Shown here: positions 25,148-34,359 of the stretch, in pieces
Layout: every line of letters begins with the position of its first letter
How positions within the stretch are numbered: the stretch's first letter is position 1
Assembly (NCBI RefSeq): GCF_025971945.1
Contig: NZ_JAPDHW010000003.1
Span: 124,001 to 188,000, forward strand
Reading direction: 5' to 3'
DNA length: 64,000 bases
Origin: Chryseobacterium kimseyorum
Lineage (GTDB): Bacteria > Bacteroidota > Bacteroidia > Flavobacteriales > Weeksellaceae
Made by a program: the position numbers and the translations under genes
The notes under the pieces: generated by a model
Database searches by the model: none
What the model was told of the DNA's origin: nothing
The model's input: only the letters and a program-made list of their open reading frames with translations

Positions 25148-26464
25148 ATGAACAAACAACAAATTATCTGGCTAATATTTATTCTTCTGGCGATTGTCAG
25201 TGGTATTTTCGCTTTTGATTTTTACACACAAAGCAAGTGGATTAACTTCGGATTGTTTACTGCTGTAAGTATTGGATGCATTATTTTGGCGCAGATTTCA
25301 GCTCTGAGTTATGTTCAGAAAAGTGAGAAAATATTGTTGGCGATTCAGAAAAAAGATTTTTCACTGTTTCCAAAAACTGAAGAGAATAATTTGGTGGATA
25401 ATGCCGTAAAGCTCTATTATCAAAGCAAAGAAGAGCATTTATCTTTGTCTTCCTATAAACTTTTGTACGAAGAAATTCTGAATCAACTGGAAATCGGGTT
25501 GATGATTCTTACCGAGAAGAATAATCAGTGGGAAGTTTTTTATGTGAATCCTGTTTTCCTGGAAATATTACAGATTCCGAAATATAATTCCTGGGAATTG
25601 TACGAATCTAAAACCTCAGAATTTTATAAAATCATCAAGCAAACCAATTACGAAAACTCGCAGGAATTCTTTGATATTTCGATTAATGAAAATGTGAAAC
25701 AGTCATTTTCTCTTCGTACCAAAAAAGTACAAAATATCAAAAACCGTTTCTGCATCATCAGTTTGGAATCTGTTCAGAAAATTATCGAGCAAAAAGAAAA
25801 ACTGGCTTGGAATAATTTAATGAAAGTCATTTCACACGAACTTCTCAATACTTTAACACCTGTCAACAGTTTGATTCAAAACCTTGAATATATTGCCAAT
25901 CAGGAAGTTGTGGAAAAAGAAGACCAGGAAGAAATGAAGGAAAGTCTGATGATTATCAATTCAAAATCCAAACAACTGTTGAATTTCGTGGACGATTACC
26001 GCCAAGTTGCAGAACTCCCAAAACCTGTATTCAAAACTATTTCATTGACGCAAATTGTAGAATCTGCATTGAATTTCCTCAAGTCAGAATTCGAAAAAAA
26101 TCAGATTACAATCATTAATTCTCTGGAAAACCAGGTGATTTTTGCTGACCAGAAAATGATTGAGAGATGTTTGATTAATCTTTATCTAAACGCAATTTAC
26201 GCAGTTGCAGACAATTCAGAAAGAATCATTAAAACAGAAATAAGAACATTCAATAAAAGAATTCTTTTAAGCGTTGAAGACAACGGAATCGGAATCTCTA
26301 ATGAAATTAAAGATAAGATTTTCCTGCCATTTTTCACCACCAGAATCAGCGGTTCGGGAATTGGATTAACTTTGAGCAAAAGTATTGTTGAGGCTCATAA
26401 AGGTTATATCAATTATAAACCTTTGGAAAAAGGAAGCAGATTTGAAATGTGGTTTTTGGAATAG
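25148..26464 (+). CDS. Sensor histidine kinase (NtrY/NtrB-like)
   Basis: A 438-residue kinase with two N-terminal membrane helices (residues ~8-25 and ~33-52), no large periplasmic domain, a PAS-like region, and a DHp helix with His230 in VISHELLNTLTPV. The catalytic domain has the N box (RCLINLYLNAIYAV), G1 VEDNGIGIS, F box FFTTR and G2 GSGIGLTLSKS. It is the presumed partner of the upstream sigma-54 regulator. With so little periplasmic sequence it probably senses a membrane or cytosolic signal. Confidence 0.93.
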   Translation: MNKQQIIWLIFILLAIVSGIFAFDFYTQSKWINFGLFTAVSIGCIILAQISALSYVQKSEKILLAIQKKDFSLFPKTEENNLVDNAVKLYYQSKEEHLSLSSYKLLYEEILNQLEIGLMILTEKNNQWEVFYVNPVFLEILQIPKYNSWELYESKTSEFYKIIKQTNYENSQEFFDISINENVKQSFSLRTKKVQNIKNRFCIISLESVQKIIEQKEKLAWNNLMKVISHELLNTLTPVNSLIQNLEYIANQEVVEKEDQEEMKESLMIINSKSKQLLNFVDDYRQVAELPKPVFKTISLTQIVESALNFLKSEFEKNQITIINSLENQVIFADQKMIERCLINLYLNAIYAVADNSERIIKTEIRTFNKRILLSVEDNGIGISNEIKDKIFLPFFTTRISGSGIGLTLSKSIVEAHKGYINYKPLEKGSRFEMWFLE

Positions 26465-26745
26465 TTTTAAATGAAAAATATTTCTACTCAAATAAGAGTT
26501 ATTTCTTTAATTATTTTCAGTGGCATTTCACCGTAAAGTTCTCTCTATAGTTTCAGACCAAAAAATGCTGATGCTTAGCTATGCAGAAAAATCAACATTT
26601 TGGGTAGCTTAGAACATTGGTCTCCTTTGTAAAATTTTCAATCTCAATTAAATACATTATGTAGGGAAATATTTTTTACATTTTAAAAGTTTTTAGGTCT
26701 AATATTTGTATCTTTAGTTCAGACTCAAATGACCCATATATATTT

Positions 26746-27777
26746 ATGAAAAAAATATTTTTGAAACAATCATTCTTTTATACTTTGCTTTTTGCGTTAT
26801 TACTTACCGGATGTAAGAAGGATAACGAAAAAATGGATGATCAACAGCAAGGTACATCTTCAGGAACATTATCAGACGACAAAAAATCAGATTCAGTAGC
26901 AACAAAAGCTGAAGTGAAAGAATCTGTACCCCCAGCGATGCAGGAAAACGGTTTTTACAATGCTTTTCCAATCCCCAAAGACAAGAAGTTAAGAGATTCT
27001 CTGTATGCGATTTTTAGTAAAAAATATACAGAGAGAGAGCGTTACGCGATATTAGCGCTCAATAGATTAGATTCAAAAAGCAAATGGAATTCTGATACAC
27101 TGGTTGTTCCGGCAAAAATTGATACTACGTTGATGGCTTATTCACCGTTTCCAATGCAGTTGGATGTGTTGAGTGATGTGAAGAAGTTTGTAGTGTTCTC
27201 TTATCCGATACAGGCCTATGCGGTTTATTCCAACGGCGCTCTGGTAAAGTGGGGTCCGACAAGTATGGGGAAAAAGACTGCGCAGACAACAAGAGGTTTA
27301 ATGTTTGCCAACTGGAAAAAGAAATTAGCAATTTCTACTGTTAAAAGTGAATGGAAATTACCTTATAATTTTAATATTCACAATACAGGAGGAATAGGTT
27401 GGCATCAATATGATCTTCCGGGTTATCCTGCATCACATTCATGTTTAAGACTGTTAATGAAAGATGCGATTTGGCTGTATAATTATGCTGATACGTGGAT
27501 TTTAAATCCGGGAGGAGCAACGAAAAAAGCCAATGGTACACCGGTTATTGTTTTCGGAGATTATCCGTGGGGCAAGAGAAAACCTTGGAGAAATCTTCTG
27601 AATGATCCTAATGCCAATAATATTTCTGTAGAAGAGATGACTAATCTGATCAAACCACATGTTGAAAAGATGGTTGCCGAGCAGACCAACAGAGAAAAGG
27701 TTGCCGATTCTATAAAATCGGCGAAGGCTTCATTAGAAGTTCAGGAACCTTTAACAGAACCCGACGCTTCTAACTAA
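26746..27777 (+). CDS. L,D-transpeptidase (YkuD) lipoprotein
   Basis: A 343-residue lipoprotein (lipobox LLLTGC) with an acidic, Ser-rich linker (residues ~25-70) and a YkuD catalytic domain. The catalytic motif is HNTGGIGWHQYD... SHSCLRL with Cys233; the usual SHGC is SHSC. It cross-links peptidoglycan or attaches proteins to it. The C-terminal tail is Lys/Glu-rich. The 281 bp upstream are AT-rich and hold no other gene. The stop codon overlaps the convergent next gene by 4 bp. Confidence 0.9.
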   Translation: MKKIFLKQSFFYTLLFALLLTGCKKDNEKMDDQQQGTSSGTLSDDKKSDSVATKAEVKESVPPAMQENGFYNAFPIPKDKKLRDSLYAIFSKKYTERERYAILALNRLDSKSKWNSDTLVVPAKIDTTLMAYSPFPMQLDVLSDVKKFVVFSYPIQAYAVYSNGALVKWGPTSMGKKTAQTTRGLMFANWKKKLAISTVKSEWKLPYNFNIHNTGGIGWHQYDLPGYPASHSCLRLLMKDAIWLYNYADTWILNPGGATKKANGTPVIVFGDYPWGKRKPWRNLLNDPNANNISVEEMTNLIKPHVEKMVAEQTNREKVADSIKSAKASLEVQEPLTEPDASN

Positions 27778-28298
27778 ATTTTCTTTTCAAACGGAAGTGT
27801 AGATTCTTCTGCAAACTTTCTGAGTTTTTTCATCTCGTCTTTAGCTTTGATCTGTCCGATTCTTGCTGCAGCATAGGTTGCAGCAATACAGAAAAGCATC
27901 ACAAAGGAAGCATTAAGTGCCCATGGATATTCAAAACTCTTTATTTTTTTCTCTACGTAATACATCGTGAAAAACGTCATCCAAAGAATTGAAAACAGAA
28001 AATACAGGAACATAAAAAAAGTCCACACTGATGAGCTGGGGCCGAAAACACCTCTGATTACGGTGTGGTTGTCTTCTATCTCTGTACGCAATGCCAGTTG
28101 AGGCTGCCAATACTGTTCATATTCTGTTTCTACGCAGATGGTCGCCATTTCTTTATTAACATTGCCGGAAAATTCACCTTTGTGCTCTGCGAGATATTTT
28201 TTAAGATTCTCAGCGTAAGTCTCTTTACTCAAATGAGTGTACATTTTGAATCTCGGTCGGTTTCTTATTTTATCTAAGGTGGTTTCTTCTGTCTGCAT
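27774..28298 (-). CDS. Hypothetical membrane protein
   Basis: A 174-residue protein with a soluble N-terminal half (residues 1-85) and two hydrophobic helices (about 89-112 and 123-145), then a short Lys/Glu-rich tail. No known domain was recognised. It overlaps the L,D-transpeptidase gene tail-to-tail by 4 bp. It lies one base after the stop of the PDZ protease gene on the same strand, so the two are probably cotranscribed. Confidence 0.75.
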   Translation of the reverse strand: MQTEETTLDKIRNRPRFKMYTHLSKETYAENLKKYLAEHKGEFSGNVNKEMATICVETEYEQYWQPQLALRTEIEDNHTVIRGVFGPSSSVWTFFMFLYFLFSILWMTFFTMYYVEKKIKSFEYPWALNASFVMLFCIAATYAAARIGQIKAKDEMKKLRKFAEESTLPFEKKI

Positions 28299-28299
28299 A

Positions 28300-29625
28300 T
28301 TATTCTTGGTATGGGATTGGGTCTTCTAAAGTAAAACTGAGCGTAAGTTCCTGATTTTTTCTCACAATAAGCATATTTATTATTTTGCCTTCCTCAGATT
28401 TCATCATTTCCATAATTTTCTGAAGGGTCATATCTGCAGTTTTTCTTCCGTTAATTGATATCAGCTGATCGCCCTTTTTTAAGCCTGCTTTTTCGGCTGG
28501 TGAGCCTTTCCTTACTCCCGCGATTGAAAACAGTGGTTTTAAAACAAATTTATACTGTAAACTGTTGTTAATTACTTCAACTCCCGTTCCAGTATTATCT
28601 TTCTTCTTGCTTTCAAGATTTACCATATCTTTTTCCCACTGCATACCATCCTGCTGAAAATCTAAACCACTCATATTAAAATGAAAGGGATCATTGTAAT
28701 TTCCGTTTTTCTTTAAATATATTTTTTGGTTAGAATAATCAAATGCCGCAGTAAATCTTCTCAAAATATCTCCACCGATAGAGCCTTTTCTATCTCCCAC
28801 TAAACTTACATGCTGAATTGAGTATTCGTCAGGCATTGCCGTCAACGGTTTTTCAAATTTAAAATCACCCAAATAAAAATTATGAATTCTGCTTCTTTTA
28901 CCATAGATGTCTCCATTAAAACCTCTTCCAAGAAAGTCTTCAATATTGGGGCGGTTATAAACGAAATTTTTGATCAGGGTAGGGAAGAGCCAAATTGCGT
29001 CGCTGTTTCCTAGATCTATTAACAGTTTTGAGTTTTTTCTTTCGTTGGTCATTTCAACATCTGCGAAAATATAAGGCTTGTTCCGCTCAATTGAAATCGG
29101 GAGTTCAGTAAATTTTTTTATTTTTTTCCTAAAGAGCTCACCGTCTTTGTATACCGTAATTTTTTTTGAAGCATAATCAATTACAACAGGATGATTCTTA
29201 AAAAAATGGTATCCTATAATTCCGTTTACAGGAATGCCTACATGAGACGAAATATTAAAATCCTGATCAAGAATAATAAACAGTGTGAATGAATCATTCC
29301 TAAAGTTTTTACCAATTTTTCCTAAATTATGATCAGATTTAAAACCCTCAATGCTTGCACTTCCACCGAGTCCCGAAAATCTCATTTTTTCCAGCGGAGA
29401 AAGTCTCAGTTCTTTGTTTTCTAAACTAAAAATGGTAGTTTCAGCAACGCCGGTATCCAGCAGGAAAGTAAGTTCAGCACCATTTACATTGATAGGAATG
29501 AAAATTAAGTTATTAATTAACTTAAAAGGAATTACTACTTTATTTGCATCTTTTATCTCAAAACTATTCTGAGCATTCATAACAATGCTGCAGAATAAAA
29601 TGCATAAAAGTAGAACAGATTTCAT
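28300..29625 (-). CDS. Secreted retroviral-type aspartyl protease with PDZ domain
   Basis: A 441-residue protein with a signal peptide (MKSVLLLCILFCSIVMNAQ). It has two aspartyl-protease-like halves: FLLDTGVAETTIF (DTG) and KLLIDLGNSDAIW (DLG in place of DTG). A C-terminal PDZ domain follows (GVRKGSPAEKAGLKKGDQLI). The architecture is common in Bacteroidota and suggests periplasmic processing or peptide binding. Because the second motif is DLG, activity should not be assumed. Confidence 0.9.
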   Translation of the reverse strand: MKSVLLLCILFCSIVMNAQNSFEIKDANKVVIPFKLINNLIFIPINVNGAELTFLLDTGVAETTIFSLENKELRLSPLEKMRFSGLGGSASIEGFKSDHNLGKIGKNFRNDSFTLFIILDQDFNISSHVGIPVNGIIGYHFFKNHPVVIDYASKKITVYKDGELFRKKIKKFTELPISIERNKPYIFADVEMTNERKNSKLLIDLGNSDAIWLFPTLIKNFVYNRPNIEDFLGRGFNGDIYGKRSRIHNFYLGDFKFEKPLTAMPDEYSIQHVSLVGDRKGSIGGDILRRFTAAFDYSNQKIYLKKNGNYNDPFHFNMSGLDFQQDGMQWEKDMVNLESKKKDNTGTGVEVINNSLQYKFVLKPLFSIAGVRKGSPAEKAGLKKGDQLISINGRKTADMTLQKIMEMMKSEEGKIINMLIVRKNQELTLSFTLEDPIPYQE

Positions 29626-29659
29626 ATAATGAAAGTAGTGAAATAATTCATACAGAAAT

Positions 29660-29694
29660 AAAAAAACATTCCCAAATGGTTGGGAATGTTTTAA
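29660..29694 (-). terminator. Terminator after the esterase gene (minus strand)
   Basis: A 13-bp perfect stem (AAAACATTCCCAA pairing with TTGGGAATGTTTT) with a 4-nt loop, followed on the minus strand by T residues. It separates the esterase gene from the PDZ protease gene. Confidence 0.85.
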
Positions 29695-29714
29695 AATGAT
29701 AAATGAAACGGCGA

Positions 29715-30353
29715 TTATTTCGAAAAGAATTCCATTAAATCGATATAGTTTTTCTGATTAACTCCATGACCGCTCATGTAATCTCTAAAGGTAAAGTAGC
29801 AGCTTAGGTCATACAGAAGATCGGCAGCTTTCCGTCCCCATTCCATCGGAATGATGGCATCGTCAGTTCCATGAGAAACGAAGAAGCGAAGTTTTTCAAG
29901 TTTCTTTTTATCTTTTACAATATCTGTCAATAGTTTTTCTTCCGGATAGGTACTCAGGCAGGCAACGTAATTAAACAGATCAGGGTATTTTAAAGCCAGA
30001 CTGTAGCATAAAATTCCACCCTGGCTGAATCCACAGAGGTGAGTTTTGTTTTCTGTAAGTCCATATTTGTTGGTGATGGCCATGATATTTTCCAGCACAC
30101 TGTTCAGGACATCTTTTGCCTGATCAATATCTATAAACTGTTCAAGATTATTAAAATCTATATCAAACCACGAGTAGCCGTCAAATTGAGTTGGTTTGGG
30201 AGCTCTGAAACTTACCAGAATCCAGTCTGCAGGAAGGCTTTCTCTGAAACTGAAAAGATCCTGCTCATTGCTGCCGTAGCCATGAAGCATAAAGAGAATG
30301 GGCGTTTTTGAACTGATGTTTTCCGGTTCTCTTACGATGTAATCTAAATTCAT
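29715..30353 (-). CDS. Alpha/beta hydrolase (phospholipase/carboxylesterase family)
   Basis: A 212-residue esterase. It begins FMLHGYGSNEQDL, has nucleophile Ser in CGFSQGG, acid Asp in SHGTDDAIIP and base His in SGHGVN, the abhydrolase_2 (YpfH/carboxylesterase) pattern. It lacks a signal peptide, so it is cytosolic. Natural substrate unknown. The 279 bp beyond its start are AT-rich and hold only the promoter of the next gene. Confidence 0.9.
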   Translation of the reverse strand: MNLDYIVREPENISSKTPILFMLHGYGSNEQDLFSFRESLPADWILVSFRAPKPTQFDGYSWFDIDFNNLEQFIDIDQAKDVLNSVLENIMAITNKYGLTENKTHLCGFSQGGILCYSLALKYPDLFNYVACLSTYPEEKLLTDIVKDKKKLEKLRFFVSHGTDDAIIPMEWGRKAADLLYDLSCYFTFRDYMSGHGVNQKNYIDLMEFFSK

Positions 30354-30599
30354 ATAATTAGGAATCTAATTTTTTTATTATTTTTCAATCGCTTCTGCAA
30401 AGAGTTTCGATTTGTTTTCTTCAGCGATTTTTGAGGAACAAAGATAATTAATAATGACTTATTTTAATTTCAAAATGTTATATGGGAAGATTTAAATTGT
30501 GATTCATGATGACTTCAGAATCTTTTATTGATTTGATATTGTTTGCAAATCTTTATTGGAAATTTTTCATAAAAGTTATTTTTATATTGATAAAAAACC

Positions 30600-30607
30600 T
30601 ATATTTG
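30600..30607 (+). promoter_or_regulatory. -7 box upstream of the small lipoprotein gene
   Basis: TATATTTG matches TAnnTTTG exactly, 25 bp before the ATG at 30633. The leader carries GGAG just before the start, a rare Shine-Dalgarno-like sequence for this genome. Confidence 0.5.
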
Positions 30608-30632
30608 AAACATTAAAAATCTATTCGGAGAA

Positions 30633-31067
30633 ATGAAGCAAATTTACAAATCAAAAAAATTACATAGACTTTCATTTTTAGTAGTCGCATTATTTTCAGT
30701 TGTATCTGTTATGAATTCTTGTAAAGATGACGAAGAAGACGAGTTTCAGGATCACCTTGTACAGTTTGAAGTAAAGGCAACTAAAGGAACAGGGTCAGGA
30801 GATCCGGTTTTAAAAACGATTGTTACGCAGGTAGGAGTGAGCCAAAATACTACTTTCGATCCACCGGGAGCAATCTGGGCAAGTGATGAATTTTTTGTAA
30901 ATTCTAGCCAATCTCAGCTTAATTTGGATGCTAACGCTGTTCTGCCAAATGCAGACTCTCAATTGATTGTTACTCTTTATGTAGATGGAGTTGTAGCAAA
31001 ATCAGATACTGCTACAGGATCGGGAACACAGGATGCTTCTATTGATCACAGCTTCTTAGAGCTTTAA
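30633..31067 (+). CDS. Small lipoprotein of unknown function
   Basis: A 144-residue protein with a lipobox-like MNSC after a hydrophobic stretch (LSFLVVALFSVVSVMNSC), then an acidic KDDEEDEFQD linker. The rest looks like a short beta-rich domain with no recognised family. It is flanked by a promoter box and a terminator, so it is a single-gene unit. Surface-exposed lipoproteins in this phylum often have acidic residues right after the cysteine, which fits here. Confidence 0.75.
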   Translation: MKQIYKSKKLHRLSFLVVALFSVVSVMNSCKDDEEDEFQDHLVQFEVKATKGTGSGDPVLKTIVTQVGVSQNTTFDPPGAIWASDEFFVNSSQSQLNLDANAVLPNADSQLIVTLYVDGVVAKSDTATGSGTQDASIDHSFLEL

Positions 31068-31087
31068 AAAATTTAAATAAATAAAAA

Positions 31088-31112
31088 AAACCGCCGATTG
31101 GCGGTTTTTTTG
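31088..31112. terminator. Terminator between the small lipoprotein gene and tyrS
   Basis: Stem AACCGCC-GATT-GGCGGTT with an A run on the left and a T run on the right. It can serve both converging genes. Confidence 0.88.
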
Positions 31113-31130
31113 TTGATATATTTCTTGGTA

Positions 31131-32426
31131 TTAGATTGCTTTCACAATAAAATAATTCTTCTTTCCTTTTTGAAGCAGTAAGAATTTACCGTCAATTAAA
31201 TCGTTTTCATTGGCAGTATACACTTCATTCACCTTTTCTTTGTTTACAGAAATTGCGTTGCCTTTCAGTTCTCTTGTAGCTTCACTTTTAGATTTTAGAA
31301 AACCAGATTTATCTGACAGTAATTCAACGATATTTACTCCTAAAACATCTGTCTTAACCACGTCTTTCTGAGGAACGCCTTCAAAAATTTCTAAGAAAAT
31401 TTCTTCATCAAGACTTACCAAATCTTCAGCCGTAGATTTTCCGAAAAGGATTTCAGAAGCTTTCAAAGCTCTTTCATATTCCTCTCTACCATGAACCCAA
31501 ACGGTAACTTCTTCAGCCAGTTTTTTCTGCAATTTTCTTTCGTGTGGTGCCGTTTGATGCTCTGCAATTAAAGTATCGATTTCTTCTTTTGGTAAAAAAG
31601 TATAGAATTTTATAAATCTTTCTGCATCAGAATCAGTTGCATTTAACCAGAATTGGTAGAATTTATAAGGCGAAGTTTTCTTTTTATCTAACCAGTAGTT
31701 TTCCCCGCTCTCAGACTTTCCAAACTTCGAACCGTCAGCTTTGGTAATCAAAGGAACTGTTAATGCGAATGCTTCTCCCTGTGCTTTTCTGCGGATCAAT
31801 TCTGTCCCGGTAGTGATATTTCCCCACTGATCAGAGCCTCCCATCTGAAGTTTTACCCCATTGTTTTGGTATAAATGGAGGAAGTCATATCCCTGAATTA
31901 ATTGGTAAGTAAATTCTGTAAAACTCATTCCGTCAACACCCGCTTCACCTGAAAGTCTTTTCTTCACAGAATCTTTCGCCATCATATAGTTGACAGTAAT
32001 ATTCTTTCCAACATTTTTAGCGAAATCCAAGAATGAAATTTTCTTCATCCAATCGTAATTGTTCACCAGTTCTGCTTTGTTGCTTTCATTTCCTTCAAAA
32101 TTTAAAAATCTTGAAAGCTGGTTTTGCAGACAGTCAACATAATGCAAAAGCGTTTCCTCATCCAGTAGATTTCTCTCTGCAGATTTACCCGAAGGATCAC
32201 CGATCATTCCTGTCGCACCACCAACCAAAGCAATCGGCTTATGACCGTGCTGCTGAAAATGCGCTAAAATTTTAATCTGAATAAGACTTCCGATATGTAA
32301 AGAATCTGCGGTAGGATCGAACCCGATATAGGCAGTGGTCATCTCCTTATCCAGCTGTTCGTCGGTTCCGGGCATCATGTCGGCAAAAAGGCCACGCCAT
32401 TTCAGTTCTTCAATAAAAGAGTTCAT
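31131..32426 (-). CDS. tyrS: Tyrosyl-tRNA synthetase
   Basis: A 431-residue class I synthetase. The HIGH motif appears as HIGS in [12 protein letters not shown], the KMSKS equivalent as KFGKS in [11 protein letters not shown], and the tyrosine pocket segment as [16 protein letters not shown]-terminal S4-like RNA-binding domain begins near residue 355 ([18 protein letters not shown]). It is the bacterial TyrRS-I type of standard length. Confidence 0.97.
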   Translation of the reverse strand: MNSFIEELKWRGLFADMMPGTDEQLDKEMTTAYIGFDPTADSLHIGSLIQIKILAHFQQHGHKPIALVGGATGMIGDPSGKSAERNLLDEETLLHYVDCLQNQLSRFLNFEGNESNKAELVNNYDWMKKISFLDFAKNVGKNITVNYMMAKDSVKKRLSGEAGVDGMSFTEFTYQLIQGYDFLHLYQNNGVKLQMGGSDQWGNITTGTELIRRKAQGEAFALTVPLITKADGSKFGKSESGENYWLDKKKTSPYKFYQFWLNATDSDAERFIKFYTFLPKEEIDTLIAEHQTAPHERKLQKKLAEEVTVWVHGREEYERALKASEILFGKSTAEDLVSLDEEIFLEIFEGVPQKDVVKTDVLGVNIVELLSDKSGFLKSKSEATRELKGNAISVNKEKVNEVYTANENDLIDGKFLLLQKGKKNYFIVKAI

Positions 32427-32576
32427 TCTATTTTGTTTAAATTTTAAGGTGCAAAGATAAGTAAAATATAGAATGTGAAATAAAGACTGTTCTGCAGCCT
32501 TGTCTAAATTATTTAATCCTAAATTCTTTAAATTTTTTAATTCTTTACTCTTTAAATTTTAATAAATTTGTTAATA

Positions 32577-33137
32577 ATGAAAGACGAACAATTATTTTCG
32601 CTCATCCAATTGGCAAAGGAAAAAGACCAGAAAGCTCAGACAAAACTGATCAATGTTTTCTGGGTTGATGTTTTCTCTTTTGTAATGAAAAAAGTGCATG
32701 ACGAAAATGATACGGATGAAATTACGGTTAATGTCTTCTCAAAAGTGCTATCTAAACTGGATATGTACGATCCTCATTTTCAGTTTAAAACATGGATTCT
32801 GACGATCGCTCAAAATACGATTATCGATTTTTGGCGGAGAAAAAGCAGAGAAAATCAAGATCCGACAGAAAATTTAGATGAAGTAAAAAATCATTATGCG
32901 AAATCTCCTGAAGAACTTATGATTTCGGATGAAGAGCAGAAAAAAATCATTAAAACCATCGAGTCTCTGGATGGTAATTATCAGGATATTATTAAGTTAA
33001 GATTTTTTGAAGAAAAGAGCATCAAAGAAATTGCAGAAGAGTTGGGGATTTCTGTTGCCAACACAAAAGTAAGAGTGATGCGTGCGAAAAAAGTTTTAGC
33101 TGAGTTGCTGAAAAACAATGAGTTTGAGGATAACTAA
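32577..33137 (+). CDS. ECF-type RNA polymerase sigma factor
   Basis: Starting at ATG 32577, the product has 186 residues; the TTG three codons upstream is less likely. Sigma region 2 includes FQFKTWILTIAQNTIIDFWRRKSR; region 4 is GNYQDIIKLRFFEEKSIKEIAEELGISVANTKVRVMRAKKVL read in pieces as a helix-turn-helix. No anti-sigma gene is adjacent; the next gene is lipA. Target promoters are unknown. Confidence 0.92.
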   Translation: MKDEQLFSLIQLAKEKDQKAQTKLINVFWVDVFSFVMKKVHDENDTDEITVNVFSKVLSKLDMYDPHFQFKTWILTIAQNTIIDFWRRKSRENQDPTENLDEVKNHYAKSPEELMISDEEQKKIIKTIESLDGNYQDIIKLRFFEEKSIKEIAEELGISVANTKVRVMRAKKVLAELLKNNEFEDN

Positions 33138-33159
33138 TTTTTACAAAGCAATGTTTATT

Positions 33160-33222
33160 GCCACGAATGCATGAATTATTTAATTTAAGCAAGAAGCAAA
33201 TAATAATTCGTGTATTTGTGGC
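33160..33222. repeat. Long imperfect inverted repeat, MITE-like
   Basis: Arms at 33160-33180 (GCCACGAATGCATGAATTATT) and 33202-33222 pair at 18 of 21 positions around a 21-nt loop. It is intergenic, lacks a T run, and resembles a dispersed palindrome I recall from flavobacterial genomes. Confidence 0.6.
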
Positions 33223-33309
33223 AGAAAGTAAATTATCATTTCCATCAATTTGCATCGTAGACGCAGTCGATAAAAAATTCCTTAACTTTGAAGTCAATTT
33301 TAGAAATAA

Positions 33310-34176
33310 ATGGAGAATTTAGTTCAAGATACTACCGTTCAAAAACCAAAATGGATTCGTGTAAAACTTCCTACCGGAAAGAATTACCGAGAACTACGCA
33401 CCTTGGTTGATAAATATAAATTAAATACAATTTGCCAAAGTGGAAGCTGCCCAAATATGGGAGAATGTTGGGGTGAAGGAACAGCCACATTCATGATTTT
33501 GGGAAATATCTGTACCAGAAGTTGTGGATTTTGCGGGGTGAAAACCGGAAAACCGATGGATGTAAACTGGGACGAACCTGAAAAAGTAGCACGTTCAATT
33601 AAATTAATGAAAATCAAGCATGCGGTTTTAACGTCCGTTGACCGTGATGATTTGAAAGACATGGGCTCAATTCTTTGGGGTGAAACGGTAAATGCCGTAA
33701 GAAGAATTTCTCCGGGAACCACAATGGAAACTTTGATTCCTGATTTCCAGGGACTGACAAAACATTTGGACAGAATGGTGGATGTTGCTCCTGAAGTGAT
33801 TTCTCACAACATGGAAACCGTAAAACGTCTGACCAGAGAAGTGAGAATTCAGGCGAAGTATGAAAGAAGTCTTGAAGTTTTAAGATATTTAAAGGAAGCA
33901 GGACAGAACAGAACCAAAACAGGATTGATGCTTGGTTTGGGAGAAGAGAAACATGAAGTTTTCCAGACAATTGAAGATATTAGAAATGCGAATGTAGATG
34001 TAATTACCATGGGACAGTATTTGCAACCAACTAAAAAGCATTTACCCGTGAAGAAATTCATAACTCCCGAAGAGTTCGATGAATTTGGAGATTTTGCAAG
34101 AAGTTTAGGCTTCAGACATGTTGAAAGTTCGCCACTGGTGAGAAGTTCTTACCACGCTGAGAAACATATTCATTAA
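33310..34176 (+). CDS. lipA: Lipoyl synthase
   Basis: A 288-residue radical SAM enzyme that inserts two sulfurs into protein-bound octanoyl groups. Auxiliary cluster cysteines are Cys42, Cys47 and Cys53 ([12 protein letters not shown]). Radical SAM cysteines are Cys68, Cys72 and Cys75 (CTRSCGFC). The C-terminal RSSY motif supplies the conserved serine ligand. All key residues are intact. Followed by a strong terminator. Confidence 0.97.
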   Translation: MENLVQDTTVQKPKWIRVKLPTGKNYRELRTLVDKYKLNTICQSGSCPNMGECWGEGTATFMILGNICTRSCGFCGVKTGKPMDVNWDEPEKVARSIKLMKIKHAVLTSVDRDDLKDMGSILWGETVNAVRRISPGTTMETLIPDFQGLTKHLDRMVDVAPEVISHNMETVKRLTREVRIQAKYERSLEVLRYLKEAGQNRTKTGLMLGLGEEKHEVFQTIEDIRNANVDVITMGQYLQPTKKHLPVKKFITPEEFDEFGDFARSLGFRHVESSPLVRSSYHAEKHIH

Positions 34177-34182
34177 AAATAT

Positions 34183-34214
34183 AAATCGCTTCAAATTTTG
34201 AAGCGATTTTTTTT
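34183..34214 (+). terminator. Rho-independent terminator after lipA
   Basis: A 13-bp stem (AAATCGCTTCAAA pairing with TTTGAAGCGATTT) ends in eight T residues. Confidence 0.92.
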
Positions 34215-34289
34215 GTTATTAGAATTAAGTGATGCAGGACTGTTCTAAACTTCTATTTCTGGTGGATAGGAAAATTGGGCATCTTAAAA

Positions 34290-34346
34290 AACACCCCGTC
34301 TAAATTTTTCTTGAACATTTATCCACCCTCCAAAGCAGAGGAATTG
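34290..34346. repeat. Dispersed CCACCCTCC-type intergenic repeat
   Basis: ACACCCCGTC, then an AT-rich spacer, then CCACCCTCCAAAGCAGAGG. This layout matches a repeat I recall from many Flavobacteriia. It lies between lipA and the AraC gene. One copy here. Confidence 0.4.
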
Positions 34347-34359
34347 TCAGAGTTTAAAA

